From an uncultured Sphingomonas sp. (GTDB lineage: Bacteria; Pseudomonadota; Alphaproteobacteria; Sphingomonadales; Sphingomonadaceae), in the NCBI GenBank assembly GCA_913777325.1, contig CAJYSA010000107.1, forward strand, positions 58,064 through 122,063: 64,000 nucleotides of DNA. The letters are read 5' to 3'. Positions 1 to 8,203 of the stretch are shown one piece after another. The notes beneath the pieces are model-generated. The model was given only the letters and a program-made list of their open reading frames with translations. It made no database searches and had not been told where the DNA came from. The position numbers were made by a program, and so were the translations under genes. Every line of letters starts with the position of its first letter. The stretch's first letter is position 1.

Positions 1-108
1 TCAGCCGTTCATGGCCGTTGTAATCGCCGGAGCTTTCGGGTCGGGTCGGCCACATCAAAAATGAGACTGTGCCGCCACGCGCGCGCCCGGACCGGATGGA
101 GAGCTTTA

Positions 109-1263
109 ATGACCGACTACGCCCTCGCTACCGCACATGATCGGTTGCGTGAGGAGGCTGTTCGTCGCACCGGCCATGATGACTTCGGGGCGGACGATTA
201 TCGCGAGGGCTATGACCGGCTGCTGGGCGAACTGGATGAGATCGGCCTGTCGGATGCTGGCGCGTCGGCAATGCGCGAACAGATCGTCGATTATCTTGTC
301 GGTCGCCTGCGCTCCGTGGCAGGCTTCAAGCAGCAGCGCGAAGCAATGGTACGGCCAATCGTCCGGCCGCTGATCATCACCGGGATCGTTCGATCGGGCA
401 CGACCGCGCTTCACAAGCTGCTGTCGATGGATCCCCAGTTCCAGGGGATCGAGCACTGGATCACTTTCGCACCTCAGCCCCGACCTGCGCGTGAGGAATG
501 GCCAGGGAACCCCGACTTCGAGCGCGCTAGCGCAAAGCTGGCGGCGATGGCCGCCGTAGCGCCCGAGATGATCGAGGATCACGGCATGGCTGTCGATACG
601 GTCGAGGAATCGCTCCACATCCTGCCGCAGAGCTTCTGCTCTAACATGTTCCCGTCGCAAACAAGCATTCCCAAGTATGACGCATGGTATAAATCGACGG
701 ACGACACGTTCAGCTATCGCCACTTCGCCGATAACCTGCGCCTGATCGGAGCAAATGATCCCGAACGCACCTGGCTGCTGAAGAACCCAACGGACGCCTT
801 CTCTTTGCAGCAGGTGCTAAATGTATTTCCTGACGCGATGATCGTTCAGACGCATCGTGATCCGCTTCAGGCGGTGCCGTCCATCGTCAATCTGCTCGCC
901 GGCGCGCATCGCTTTTACGTCGGAGAGCAGGCCGACATGGCGAAGGTCTTTGCGCGCGAGCAGGAAATGTGGGCGCTGGCGGTTGAACGGGCCGACGCTG
1001 TCAAGGCGACCATCCCGGGCCGCGTCGTCGATGTCGATTTTGGGAATTTTGTGCGCGATCAGATGGGCGTTGTGCAGAAGATCTACGATCATTTTGGCCT
1101 GACGCTCAGCGCAGCGGCCGAGACCGCGATGCGCAACTGGCTTGCCGCCCATCCACGAAAATCGACCACGATGCAGCGCTTCACCCCCGAGGACTGGGGC
1201 GGGAGCACGGGCAATCTTGTTGAGCGCTACGCTGCGTACCGCGAACGCTACGGTTTCGCATAA
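109..1263 (+). CDS. Sulfotransferase family protein (PAPS-dependent)
   Basis: Predicted cytosolic sulfotransferase that moves the sulfuryl group of PAPS onto a hydroxyl or amine of an unknown acceptor. A 5'-phosphosulfate-binding loop, GIVRSGTTALHK, lies at about residues 92-103. A 3'-phosphate-binding type segment, HRDPLQAVPS, lies near residue 250, as in the Sulfotransfer_3 family. The frame is open further upstream (ATG at 61), but the ATG at 109 has a GGAG-type ribosome site and gives a normal family length of about 384 residues. DUF1214-like and VOC genes follow on the same strand, and the PAPS-making cysD-cysNC-cysQ genes lie 2.8 kb downstream. This context suggests a dedicated donor supply. 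The acceptor is unknown. Confidence 0.88.
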   Translation: MTDYALATAHDRLREEAVRRTGHDDFGADDYREGYDRLLGELDEIGLSDAGASAMREQIVDYLVGRLRSVAGFKQQREAMVRPIVRPLIITGIVRSGTTALHKLLSMDPQFQGIEHWITFAPQPRPAREEWPGNPDFERASAKLAAMAAVAPEMIEDHGMAVDTVEESLHILPQSFCSNMFPSQTSIPKYDAWYKSTDDTFSYRHFADNLRLIGANDPERTWLLKNPTDAFSLQQVLNVFPDAMIVQTHRDPLQAVPSIVNLLAGAHRFYVGEQADMAKVFAREQEMWALAVERADAVKATIPGRVVDVDFGNFVRDQMGVVQKIYDHFGLTLSAAAETAMRNWLAAHPRKSTTMQRFTPEDWGGSTGNLVERYAAYRERYGFA

Positions 1264-1274
1264 GGAGACGCACG

Positions 1275-2444
1275 ATGACGGTTCTTCCATGGCCTGATCG
1301 GCTCAAGCAGATCGAACATGCCGGCGAACTTTGGGCGCGCACCTGGGCGCCCAACGACGAGCAGGTCCGGGCAGAATTGCACCGACAGATCATGATGAAC
1401 CTGTCGCTGGGATATTTTCTGTACTTTCAATCCAGTCCCGACCATCCCGACTTCGCGCCGTTCCTGAACTCGGTTTACCTGCTTCAGCCGAACCCGGACG
1501 ACGCCTATGTCGTCGCGCACATAAGCGGCGATGGGATCTATCGTATCTCGGGTGATCGCGGCTCGGTCCATCTTCTGACGATCACGATCGGCAAGAACAT
1601 GATGGGTATGGTCGAGGAGATGGGCCAGCAGCATCTTGAGGTTGATGTCGACGATCTGGTCCCCGGCAAGGACGGGAAGGTCGACATCATCCTATCGGTC
1701 GAGAAGCCCGAGGGTCATGAAGGTGCGTGGCTGCAGATCCGACGCGAATCCGAATACGTGCTCATCCGCCAGCGTAGCTATGACTGGGGTAACGAGGCCG
1801 ACGCGCGCCTGTCGATCGAGCGACTTGACAACAATCCCATTAAGCGACGGATGCCAACCGCAGAAATCGAGCAGCGGTTGGATGGAATGCTGGCCTTTGC
1901 CGAGCGGCTCAGCCGGTTCTGGCTGAATTTCGTCAATGGCATCAAGGAGCGACACGCGCCCAACTCCGTGCATGTCGCGCCTTTTCAGGAAATGGGCGGC
2001 GTCAAGGCGCAAGTCTATTGGGAGGCAATCTTCGAAATCGCGCCCGACGAGGCGCTGATCGTCGAAACAGAAGTTCCACGTCAGGTGCGCTACTGGAATG
2101 TGCAACTCAACGACGAGATATGGAACACAATTGAATATGTGAATGCGCAGTCCAGCTTGAACGGGCATCAGGCACAGCTCGACTCCGACGGGCGTTTCCG
2201 CGCCGTCGTTGCCGCTGAGGATCCCGGTGTGCCGAACTGGCTCGACACACTGGGCCATCCGACGGGAACGTTGGTCGGTCGATGGTATCGTTCCAGCGAC
2301 GCGCCGGAGCCGACCCTCCGCCGTGTCAAATTGTCGGAGCTGCGCGATTATCTCCCCCTAGATACGCCGGTCGTCACCCCCGAGGCGCGAGCGGAATCGA
2401 TCCGTGCACGCAGTCGCGGCGCCCAGCAGCGCCGCCGCTGGTAG
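1275..2444 (+). CDS. DUF1214-like domain protein of unknown function
   Basis: A 389-residue protein with no signal peptide or membrane segment visible. The C-terminal part, about residues 270-345, carries a pattern resembling DUF1214: VRYWNVQLNDEIWN, then SLNGHQAQLDSDGRFR and a VPNWLDTLGH-type segment. The biochemical role of this domain is not known to me; it occurs in many sphingomonad and mycobacterial catabolic clusters. The gene starts 11 bases after the sulfotransferase stop, with an AAGGAG site just before the ATG, so the two are very likely co-transcribed. The arginine-rich C-terminal tail (last 15 residues) is low-complexity and may be disordered. The family assignment is by eye. Confidence 0.75.
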   Translation: MTVLPWPDRLKQIEHAGELWARTWAPNDEQVRAELHRQIMMNLSLGYFLYFQSSPDHPDFAPFLNSVYLLQPNPDDAYVVAHISGDGIYRISGDRGSVHLLTITIGKNMMGMVEEMGQQHLEVDVDDLVPGKDGKVDIILSVEKPEGHEGAWLQIRRESEYVLIRQRSYDWGNEADARLSIERLDNNPIKRRMPTAEIEQRLDGMLAFAERLSRFWLNFVNGIKERHAPNSVHVAPFQEMGGVKAQVYWEAIFEIAPDEALIVETEVPRQVRYWNVQLNDEIWNTIEYVNAQSSLNGHQAQLDSDGRFRAVVAAEDPGVPNWLDTLGHPTGTLVGRWYRSSDAPEPTLRRVKLSELRDYLPLDTPVVTPEARAESIRARSRGAQQRRRW

Positions 2445-2529
2445 GCGACGGGGGCCCGGACGCCACCAGAAACCAGTCGGCGGCGGGCGGTGATCGAGCC
2501 GCCGGCGACCAGCACAGGACAAGACGCGT

Positions 2530-3033
2530 ATGTCGTACCCGCTATTGGAAAACGCCTTTCAGCTTGCCTATATCACCAACGACATCGATCGAGCAGTCGA
2601 GACGTTCACGTCGCGCTATGGCGTTGGCGCATTTCACATTATGCGCGACACGCCTGACGGGGACGGAACCGTACATATCGCGCTCGGCTATGCCGGCCGA
2701 ACCAATATCGAGCTGATCGAGCCGGGCACAAATGGCCGCGCGCTGTATGCAGATTGGATCGCCGATGCCACAGGCTTCGTATGTCGTTTCCACCACGTTG
2801 GCCTGTTGATTGAGGACGCTGCGGATTGGGACACCATGCGTCATTCGATTATCCAGAACGGCAGCGCAATCGTCATGGAGGGAGAGGTTCCCGACTTTGC
2901 GGCGTATCTCTACACTGACGCCGTTGCCGAGCTTGGTCATTATCTCGAATATGTCCGGCTTGGCGCGCACGGCCAGGCGATGTTCGCAGGCGTGCCGGGA
3001 TTTCCGGGTTTTCTCTATGCCGCAAAGGGATAG
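2530..3033 (+). CDS. VOC (glyoxalase/bleomycin resistance) superfamily protein
   Basis: A 167-residue protein with the two-module vicinal oxygen chelate pattern. The N-terminal strand QLAYITNDIDRAVETF starts the first beta-alpha-beta-beta-beta unit, and FHHVGLLIEDAADWD near residue 80 starts the second. ELIEPG and YLEYVRLG supply the usual acidic metal-ligand positions. Family members include methylmalonyl-CoA epimerases, dioxygenases and isomerases, so the reaction cannot be assigned. It follows the DUF1214-like gene after 85 bases on the same strand and is probably the last gene of the sulfotransferase operon. It converges on the LuxR-type gene. Confidence 0.8.
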   Translation: MSYPLLENAFQLAYITNDIDRAVETFTSRYGVGAFHIMRDTPDGDGTVHIALGYAGRTNIELIEPGTNGRALYADWIADATGFVCRFHHVGLLIEDAADWDTMRHSIIQNGSAIVMEGEVPDFAAYLYTDAVAELGHYLEYVRLGAHGQAMFAGVPGFPGFLYAAKG

Positions 3034-3067
3034 GCGCATTTCATGAGCCGGCATGAACGGGTCTCCG

Positions 3068-3973
3068 TCAGGCCAACGCCGCCACGCTGCTCCAGACGAG
3101 ACGCACGAGTTCGGCCTGACCGCGCGTCCCCGTCGCAGCATAAAGCCGCTTCGAATAATGCCGGGCGGTCTGTTCGGTAATGCCGAGCATAGCGGCGGCT
3201 TCAACGATCGAAGCCCCCTCCGCCAGCGCCACCGCCATCCGCGCCTCTGCTCCGGTCAGCCCATATGCAGCGGCGAAGGAGGCGGCCCGGTCAATCGGCT
3301 CCACGGGCTTGCGAAACAGCGCGAGAGCCGCACTGCGCCCCCCGGGCGCGAATGGCAGCGCAATCGTCTGTCCCGCGGCCGCGACGCGGGCGCCGGTCCG
3401 CACGCCTTCGACCAGCACGGCCCGCTGCCTGGAGGACGCATCGAGGCTGAGGCCCGCCCCCGCCTCTCCAAGTCGATCCAGAACCGCCCACCCCACGCCC
3501 GCCCTGTCTAAGGCCGCCGATGCAGCGGCAAGCTCGACCTGACCGTCGTGAATGCGCATGAGGTTGGCCACGGCGATCACGACATGGGTCAGCAACGCCG
3601 ACAGCAGCGCTCCGTCGGCGGCATCGAACGCATCGGATACCCCGCCCCGGATACCCAGCCAGACATCGCTCCGGCTGCTTGACGCACGGATCAATTTTCC
3701 GTGTTCCGCTTCACTTAGCGTTTCGAGTTCATACAGCCGTCCGGATCGGACTGACTGGAGCAATTGACGCGACAGCGGTGGGAGCGGCGCGAGGTTGGAG
3801 GCGCAGGAAACATGGGTTTTCCAGCCGCTGCTGCCGCTGCATACGATTAGGGTCGCTTCGCGTGCCTGCGTCCGACGGCGAAGCCGTTCGAGGAATGTCG
3901 CAAATGGCGCCGAATCGTTGATCGCATACAGCGTGGTCAGCAATTCGTCCTGATCGACGCGCGATAAAACCAT
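3068..3973 (-). CDS. LuxR-type transcriptional regulator (C-terminal HTH)
   Basis: DNA-binding regulator of about 301 residues. The last 60 residues hold a LuxR/NarL-type helix-turn-helix ([20 protein letters not shown], then a segment with the invariant-type [14 protein letters not shown]). The N-terminal 230 residues are probably a sensory domain, with no recognisable receiver or autoinducer-binding signature. The frame extends to 3991, but the ATG at 3973 is the more natural start. It is divergent from cysD with about 80 bases between them, and that gap holds two perfect inverted repeats. A role in controlling PAPS synthesis is therefore plausible but inferred. Confidence 0.8.
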   Translation of the reverse strand: MVLSRVDQDELLTTLYAINDSAPFATFLERLRRRTQAREATLIVCSGSSGWKTHVSCASNLAPLPPLSRQLLQSVRSGRLYELETLSEAEHGKLIRASSSRSDVWLGIRGGVSDAFDAADGALLSALLTHVVIAVANLMRIHDGQVELAAASAALDRAGVGWAVLDRLGEAGAGLSLDASSRQRAVLVEGVRTGARVAAAGQTIALPFAPGGRSAALALFRKPVEPIDRAASFAAAYGLTGAEARMAVALAEGASIVEAAAMLGITEQTARHYSKRLYAATGTRGQAELVRLVWSSVAALA

Positions 3974-3986
3974 CGCAGATGCCCTA

Positions 3987-4019
3987 CCCATATGGGAGGT
4001 GCCTATGCAAGCTCATAGG
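3987..4019. promoter_or_regulatory. Tandem palindromes between LuxR-type gene and cysD (candidate operator)
   Basis: The LuxR-cysD gap contains the perfect 10-base palindrome CCCATATGGG at 3987-3996. A second perfect repeat, CCTATG-n6-CATAGG, lies at 4002-4019. The half-sites resemble one another (CCCATA/CCTATG). Dimeric NarL/LuxR-type regulators bind such symmetric sites, so autoregulation plus control of cysD is a reasonable inference. Confidence 0.5.
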
Positions 4020-4052
4020 TCGACGGTGTGCCCACTGCCTAGGAGCGCAACC

Positions 4053-4955
4053 ATGACGAACCTGACCCACCTCCAGCGGCTTGAGGCGGAAAGTATCCAC
4101 ATTCTGCGCGAGGTCGTCGCCGAATGCGAAAGGCCGGTAATGCTCTATTCGGTCGGCAAGGATTCCGCGGTGATGGTACATCTCGCCCGCAAGGCCTTTT
4201 ACCCTTCCCCGCCGCCGTTTCCGCTGCTGCACGTCGATACGACGTGGAAATTCCGCGCGATGTATGAACTCCGTGACCAAATCGCCCGCGAGACTGGGAT
4301 GGAACTCCTTGTCTATCAAAACCCCGAGGCAAAGGAACGAGGCATCAACCCGTTCGACCACGGGCCTCTTCATACCGATATGTGGAAGACCGAGGGACTA
4401 AAGCAAGCGCTTGATCTCCATAACTTCGACGCGGCCTTCGGCGGTGCGCGCCGTGACGAGGAGAAAAGCCGGGCCAAGGAAAGGGTGTTCAGTTTCCGCT
4501 CCGCCAATCATCGCTGGGACCCCAAAAACCAGCGGCCAGAGCTTTGGAATCTTTATAATACGCGCAAGTCAAAGGGAGAATCAATCCGCGTATTCCCGAT
4601 CTCGAATTGGACCGAACTCGACGTTTGGCAATATATTCAACTCGAAGACATCCCGATCGTGCCGCTGTACTTCGCAGCCCCCCGCCCTACCGTCGAGCGT
4701 GACGGGATGTTGCTGATGGTCGACGACGACCGCTTTCGCCTGGCCCCTGGCGAAGTGCCGGTTGAGCGATCGATCCGGTTCCGCACGCTGGGCTGTTACC
4801 CGTTGACGGGTGCTGTGGAGAGCGAAGCGGCCACGCTGAGCGAAGTCATTCAGGAAATGTTGCTGACCACGACGAGCGAGCGGCAGGGGCGTGCAATCGA
4901 CAAGGATGCGGGCTCGGCCAGCATGGAAAAGAAGAAGCAGGAAGGGTATTTCTGA
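4053..4955 (+). CDS. cysD: Sulfate adenylyltransferase small subunit CysD
   Basis: Catalytic subunit of ATP sulfurylase (ATP + sulfate to APS + PPi), working with the CysN GTPase. The PP-loop motif of the N-type ATP pyrophosphatase family, [10 protein letters not shown], lies at about residues 31-40. [16 protein letters not shown] and the C-terminal [10 protein letters not shown] are typical of CysD. The ATG at 4053 follows an AGGAG site and gives 300 residues, matching the E. coli protein length; an upstream in-frame ATG at 3999 would add an unconserved leader. The stop overlaps the cysNC start (TGATG), so the genes are translationally coupled. Confidence 0.97.
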   Translation: MTNLTHLQRLEAESIHILREVVAECERPVMLYSVGKDSAVMVHLARKAFYPSPPPFPLLHVDTTWKFRAMYELRDQIARETGMELLVYQNPEAKERGINPFDHGPLHTDMWKTEGLKQALDLHNFDAAFGGARRDEEKSRAKERVFSFRSANHRWDPKNQRPELWNLYNTRKSKGESIRVFPISNWTELDVWQYIQLEDIPIVPLYFAAPRPTVERDGMLLMVDDDRFRLAPGEVPVERSIRFRTLGCYPLTGAVESEAATLSEVIQEMLLTTTSERQGRAIDKDAGSASMEKKKQEGYF

Positions 4956-6886
4956 TGGCCAGCACCATTCCGGCTGATGCGCCGACAACAGACAGTGCCT
5001 ATCAGGTCGACCGGTTGATCGCCGAGGATATCGATGCCTATTTGGAGCTGCATCGCAACAAAAGTCTCTTGCGCTTCATCACCTGCGGGTCGGTAGATGA
5101 CGGCAAATCGACGCTTATCGGCAGGCTTCTCTACGATTCGAAGATGATTTTTGAGGATCAGCTCGCGACTCTTGAGAGCGATTCGAGACGTGTTGGCACG
5201 CAAGGGCAAGAGATTGACTTTGCACTTCTGGTCGATGGGCTTGCCGCCGAGCGCGAACAGGGTATTACGATCGACGTCGCCTATCGTTTTTTTACAACCG
5301 AAAAACGCAAATTCATCGTCGCCGATACGCCGGGCCACGAGCAATACACCCGTAACATGGTGACAGGCGCCTCAACCGCTGACCTTGCCGTCATTCTGAT
5401 AGACGCGCGCAAAGGCGTCCTGACGCAGACGCGGCGGCACAGCTATCTGGCGCACCTCGTCGGCATCCGCCATCTCGTGTTGGCGGTAAACAAGATGGAT
5501 CTGGTCGGCTACGACCAAAAGACCTTCGACGACATCGTTGCCGAATACCGGACGTTTGCCGAAAGCATCGGCATCGCCGATTTCACGCCGATGCCGATCT
5601 CTGGCTTCAAAGGCGACAATATCACCACACGCTCGCCCAACGTGCCGTGGTATCACGGCCCCTCGTTGATCGAATATCTCGAAGGGGTCGAAATCGACGC
5701 CGAACGGGACCGGGCGAAGCCGTTCCGGCTGCCGGTCCAATGGGTCAATCGGCCCAATCTCGACTTCCGCGGCTTTTCGGGACTGATCGCGACGGGCGAG
5801 ATTCATCCCGGTGACAAGGTGCGAGTCCTGCCGTCGGGCAAGACATCGACGGTCCAGCGGATCGTCAGCTTCAACGGCGATCTTGACGGCGCGGTCGCGG
5901 GGCAGTCGGTGACGTTGACCCTGGCCGACGAGATCGATTGTTCGCGCGGCGACGTGATCGCCGCCGCCGATGCGCCGCCACAAGCCGCCGACCAGTTCGA
6001 GGCGACCCTCGTTTGGCTGGCCGATGAGGAAATGCTGCCCGGACGTGGCTATTGGCTGAAGCTCGGGACGCAGACCGTAAGCGCGACGGTCCAGCCCCCG
6101 AAATTCCAGATCGCCGTCAACACAATGGAGAAACTGGCAGCCAAGACATTCGATCTTAACGCGATCGGTGTCGCCAACTTGGCGACAGACAAGCCCATCG
6201 TGTTCGAACCCTATGGCGAGAATCGCGCACTAGGCGGCTTCATTCTGATCGACAAGCTGACCAACGCAACCGTTGCGGCAGGGATGCTCCACTTCAGCCT
6301 GCGGCGATCGCAGAACGTACACTGGCAGCCCGTTGACCTCAGCCGCGAACATCACGCCGGGCTCAAGAACCAGAAGGCCGCCGTGCTGTGGTTCACCGGT
6401 CTGTCGGGTGCGGGAAAGTCGACGATCGCAAACCTGGTCGAGAAGAAATTGGCGCGGATGAACCGCCACACCTTCCTCCTCGACGGCGACAACGTGCGCC
6501 ATGGCCTCAACAAGGATTTGGGCTTCACCGACGCCGATCGCGTGGAAAACATCCGCCGCGTCGGCGAAGTCGCCAAGCTGATGACGGATGCAGGACTGAT
6601 CGTCGTTACCGCCTTCATCTCGCCATTCCGGGCCGAGCGAGAGATGGTGCGTCAGATGGTCGCACCAGGCGAGTTTTTCGAGGTGCATATCGACACACCG
6701 CTCGCCGAAGCGGAGGCCCGGGATGTTAAGGGGTTGTACGCCAAGGCGCGCGCCGGACAACTGGCCAACTTTACCGGGATCGACAGTCCCTATGAAGCGC
6801 CGGACGATCCAGAAATCCGTATCGACACCACCACCATGACCGCCGAGGAAGCCGCCGACGCCATCGTCGCGAGACTGATCCCATGA
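4955..6886 (+). CDS. cysNC: Bifunctional sulfate adenylyltransferase GTPase subunit / APS kinase CysNC
   Basis: A 643-residue fusion. The N-terminal EF-Tu-like GTPase (CysN) drives ATP sulfurylation: P-loop GSVDDGKST near residue 45, [12 protein letters not shown] near 125, NKMDL near 178. The C-terminal APS kinase (CysC) makes PAPS: P-loop GLSGAGKST near 482 and [10 protein letters not shown] near 554. NodQ of rhizobia has the same architecture and feeds PAPS to the NodH sulfotransferase. No sulfite or PAPS reductase gene is in the window, so the PAPS may serve the sulfotransferase at 109-1263. cysQ overlaps its end by four bases (ATGA). Confidence 0.97.
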   Translation: MASTIPADAPTTDSAYQVDRLIAEDIDAYLELHRNKSLLRFITCGSVDDGKSTLIGRLLYDSKMIFEDQLATLESDSRRVGTQGQEIDFALLVDGLAAEREQGITIDVAYRFFTTEKRKFIVADTPGHEQYTRNMVTGASTADLAVILIDARKGVLTQTRRHSYLAHLVGIRHLVLAVNKMDLVGYDQKTFDDIVAEYRTFAESIGIADFTPMPISGFKGDNITTRSPNVPWYHGPSLIEYLEGVEIDAERDRAKPFRLPVQWVNRPNLDFRGFSGLIATGEIHPGDKVRVLPSGKTSTVQRIVSFNGDLDGAVAGQSVTLTLADEIDCSRGDVIAAADAPPQAADQFEATLVWLADEEMLPGRGYWLKLGTQTVSATVQPPKFQIAVNTMEKLAAKTFDLNAIGVANLATDKPIVFEPYGENRALGGFILIDKLTNATVAAGMLHFSLRRSQNVHWQPVDLSREHHAGLKNQKAAVLWFTGLSGAGKSTIANLVEKKLARMNRHTFLLDGDNVRHGLNKDLGFTDADRVENIRRVGEVAKLMTDAGLIVVTAFISPFRAEREMVRQMVAPGEFFEVHIDTPLAEAEARDVKGLYAKARAGQLANFTGIDSPYEAPDDPEIRIDTTTMTAEEAADAIVARLIP

Positions 6887-7644
6887 GCGGGCTCGACGAC
6901 GCCGGCCTTGCGGCGCATCTCGCCGAGGCGGCGGGACGCATCCTCCTTGCTGTACGCGAGAGTGGTGTCTTCTCGCCAAAGGCGCTGGGGAAGGCAGGGG
7001 ACCAGACCGCCAACGCCTTCCTTGTCCACGCGCTTCGCGAGGCGCGGCCCGACGATGGCCTTCTTTCGGAGGAGGCGAAATGCGACGGCGAGCGGCTCGG
7101 CAAATCGCGTGTCTGGATCATTGATCCCGTGGACGGCACGCGCGAATATGGAGAGGCGCGAACGGACTGGGCTGTACATGTCGGACTCGCTATCGATGGA
7201 GTCGCTGCGATCGGTGCCGTGGCACTGCCCGGCGCCGGAATCGTACTGCGTTCCGATCGGCCAGAACCGCTGCCGCCAACCCCAAGTCAACTGCGCATGG
7301 TCGTCAGCCGCACGCGCCCTGCGCATGAGGCGGTCGCTGTGGCCGAACGGCTTGGCGCCAGGCTGATCCCCATGGGCTCGGCCGGCGCCAAAGCGATGGC
7401 TGTGGTCCGCGGCGAGGCCGACATCTACCTGCATTCCGGGGGCCAATACGAGTGGGACTCGATGGCCCCGGCTGCCGTCGCACTGGCACACGGCTTACAC
7501 TGTTCGCGCATCGATGGCACGCCTCTTCGCTACAACATGGAGGACGTCTATCTGCCCGACCTTCTGATCTGTTCAAAAGACTTGGCCCTACACGTTCTTG
7601 CGACGTTGCGCGACATTCCGCGGGAGATACACGCAGCAGAATAA
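6883..7644 (+). CDS. cysQ: 3'(2'),5'-bisphosphate nucleotidase CysQ
   Basis: Inositol-monophosphatase-fold enzyme of 253 residues that hydrolyses PAP, the by-product of sulfotransferases and PAPS reductase, to AMP. Metal-binding motifs are visible: LLSEEAK near residue 60, [13 protein letters not shown] near 78-89 and [12 protein letters not shown] near 190. It is coupled to cysNC by an ATGA overlap, completing an operon that makes PAPS and clears its inhibitory product. Together with the nearby sulfotransferase this is a full sulfonation cycle. Confidence 0.94.
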   Translation: MSGLDDAGLAAHLAEAAGRILLAVRESGVFSPKALGKAGDQTANAFLVHALREARPDDGLLSEEAKCDGERLGKSRVWIIDPVDGTREYGEARTDWAVHVGLAIDGVAAIGAVALPGAGIVLRSDRPEPLPPTPSQLRMVVSRTRPAHEAVAVAERLGARLIPMGSAGAKAMAVVRGEADIYLHSGGQYEWDSMAPAAVALAHGLHCSRIDGTPLRYNMEDVYLPDLLICSKDLALHVLATLRDIPREIHAAE

Positions 7645-8203
7645 CGGTAGCTGCGGACGCGTGTTGCATCCGTGGGCGATACTCCGATCAGGTATCCGTA
7701 TGCTCCAGCTGACCATCGTCGCAGCGGGCTGATCTTCTGTCCCCGGAAGATTTCGGGGGCCATGACCAGACGGCCCATCTCGATGAGCCTGCGCCTCCGT
7801 TCTCCATTCGCATCAAGACGTGCATCTGGCGATAGATTTACGGCTGAGTCACTGCATGTGGAAGGTGTTTGCCTAAGATCGCGAAGCTCTCCAAAAAAAG
7901 CTACCGCTCAGCGGTCGATCACTATCTTTGCACGATCCACCTAAGCCACAGAACTAATGGGAATATCGCCGATACTTGCCGGTCAAGCGTTATCGTGAGA
8001 AGCGATCGACGTCGTATTGCCGTGTTCGAATTCTAGATGCGCCTTGCGGCGTCTGCGAAGCCGCAATGATCTGACATCGTCAGTACGATAGTTGGATGCC
8101 CAAAGACGATGGTGGATTGCGCCGCGCAATTTCGAAGCGGAAATCACTCCTTGGGACAACGCACCGCGATGCCGGTTCGTGACCGTGATTTTGGGGAGGA
8201 TCC
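7645..8203. other. Intergenic region upstream of the TonB receptor
   Basis: No convincing gene lies in these 559 bases. A 7-bp stem, TTGCGGC-n9-GCCGCAA (8044-8066), and a small repeat, CTGAC-atc-GTCAG (8071-8083), may be regulatory elements for the receptor gene. CCCCG-n8-CGGGG near 7741-7758 could end the cys transcript, but no T-run follows it. The short reading frames here look non-coding. Confidence 0.4.

Noticed and set aside
1-108. Possible 3' end of an upstream gene (a frame ending at 62-64) before the sulfotransferase
   Set aside because: Only about 20 residues are inside the window and nothing identifies them.
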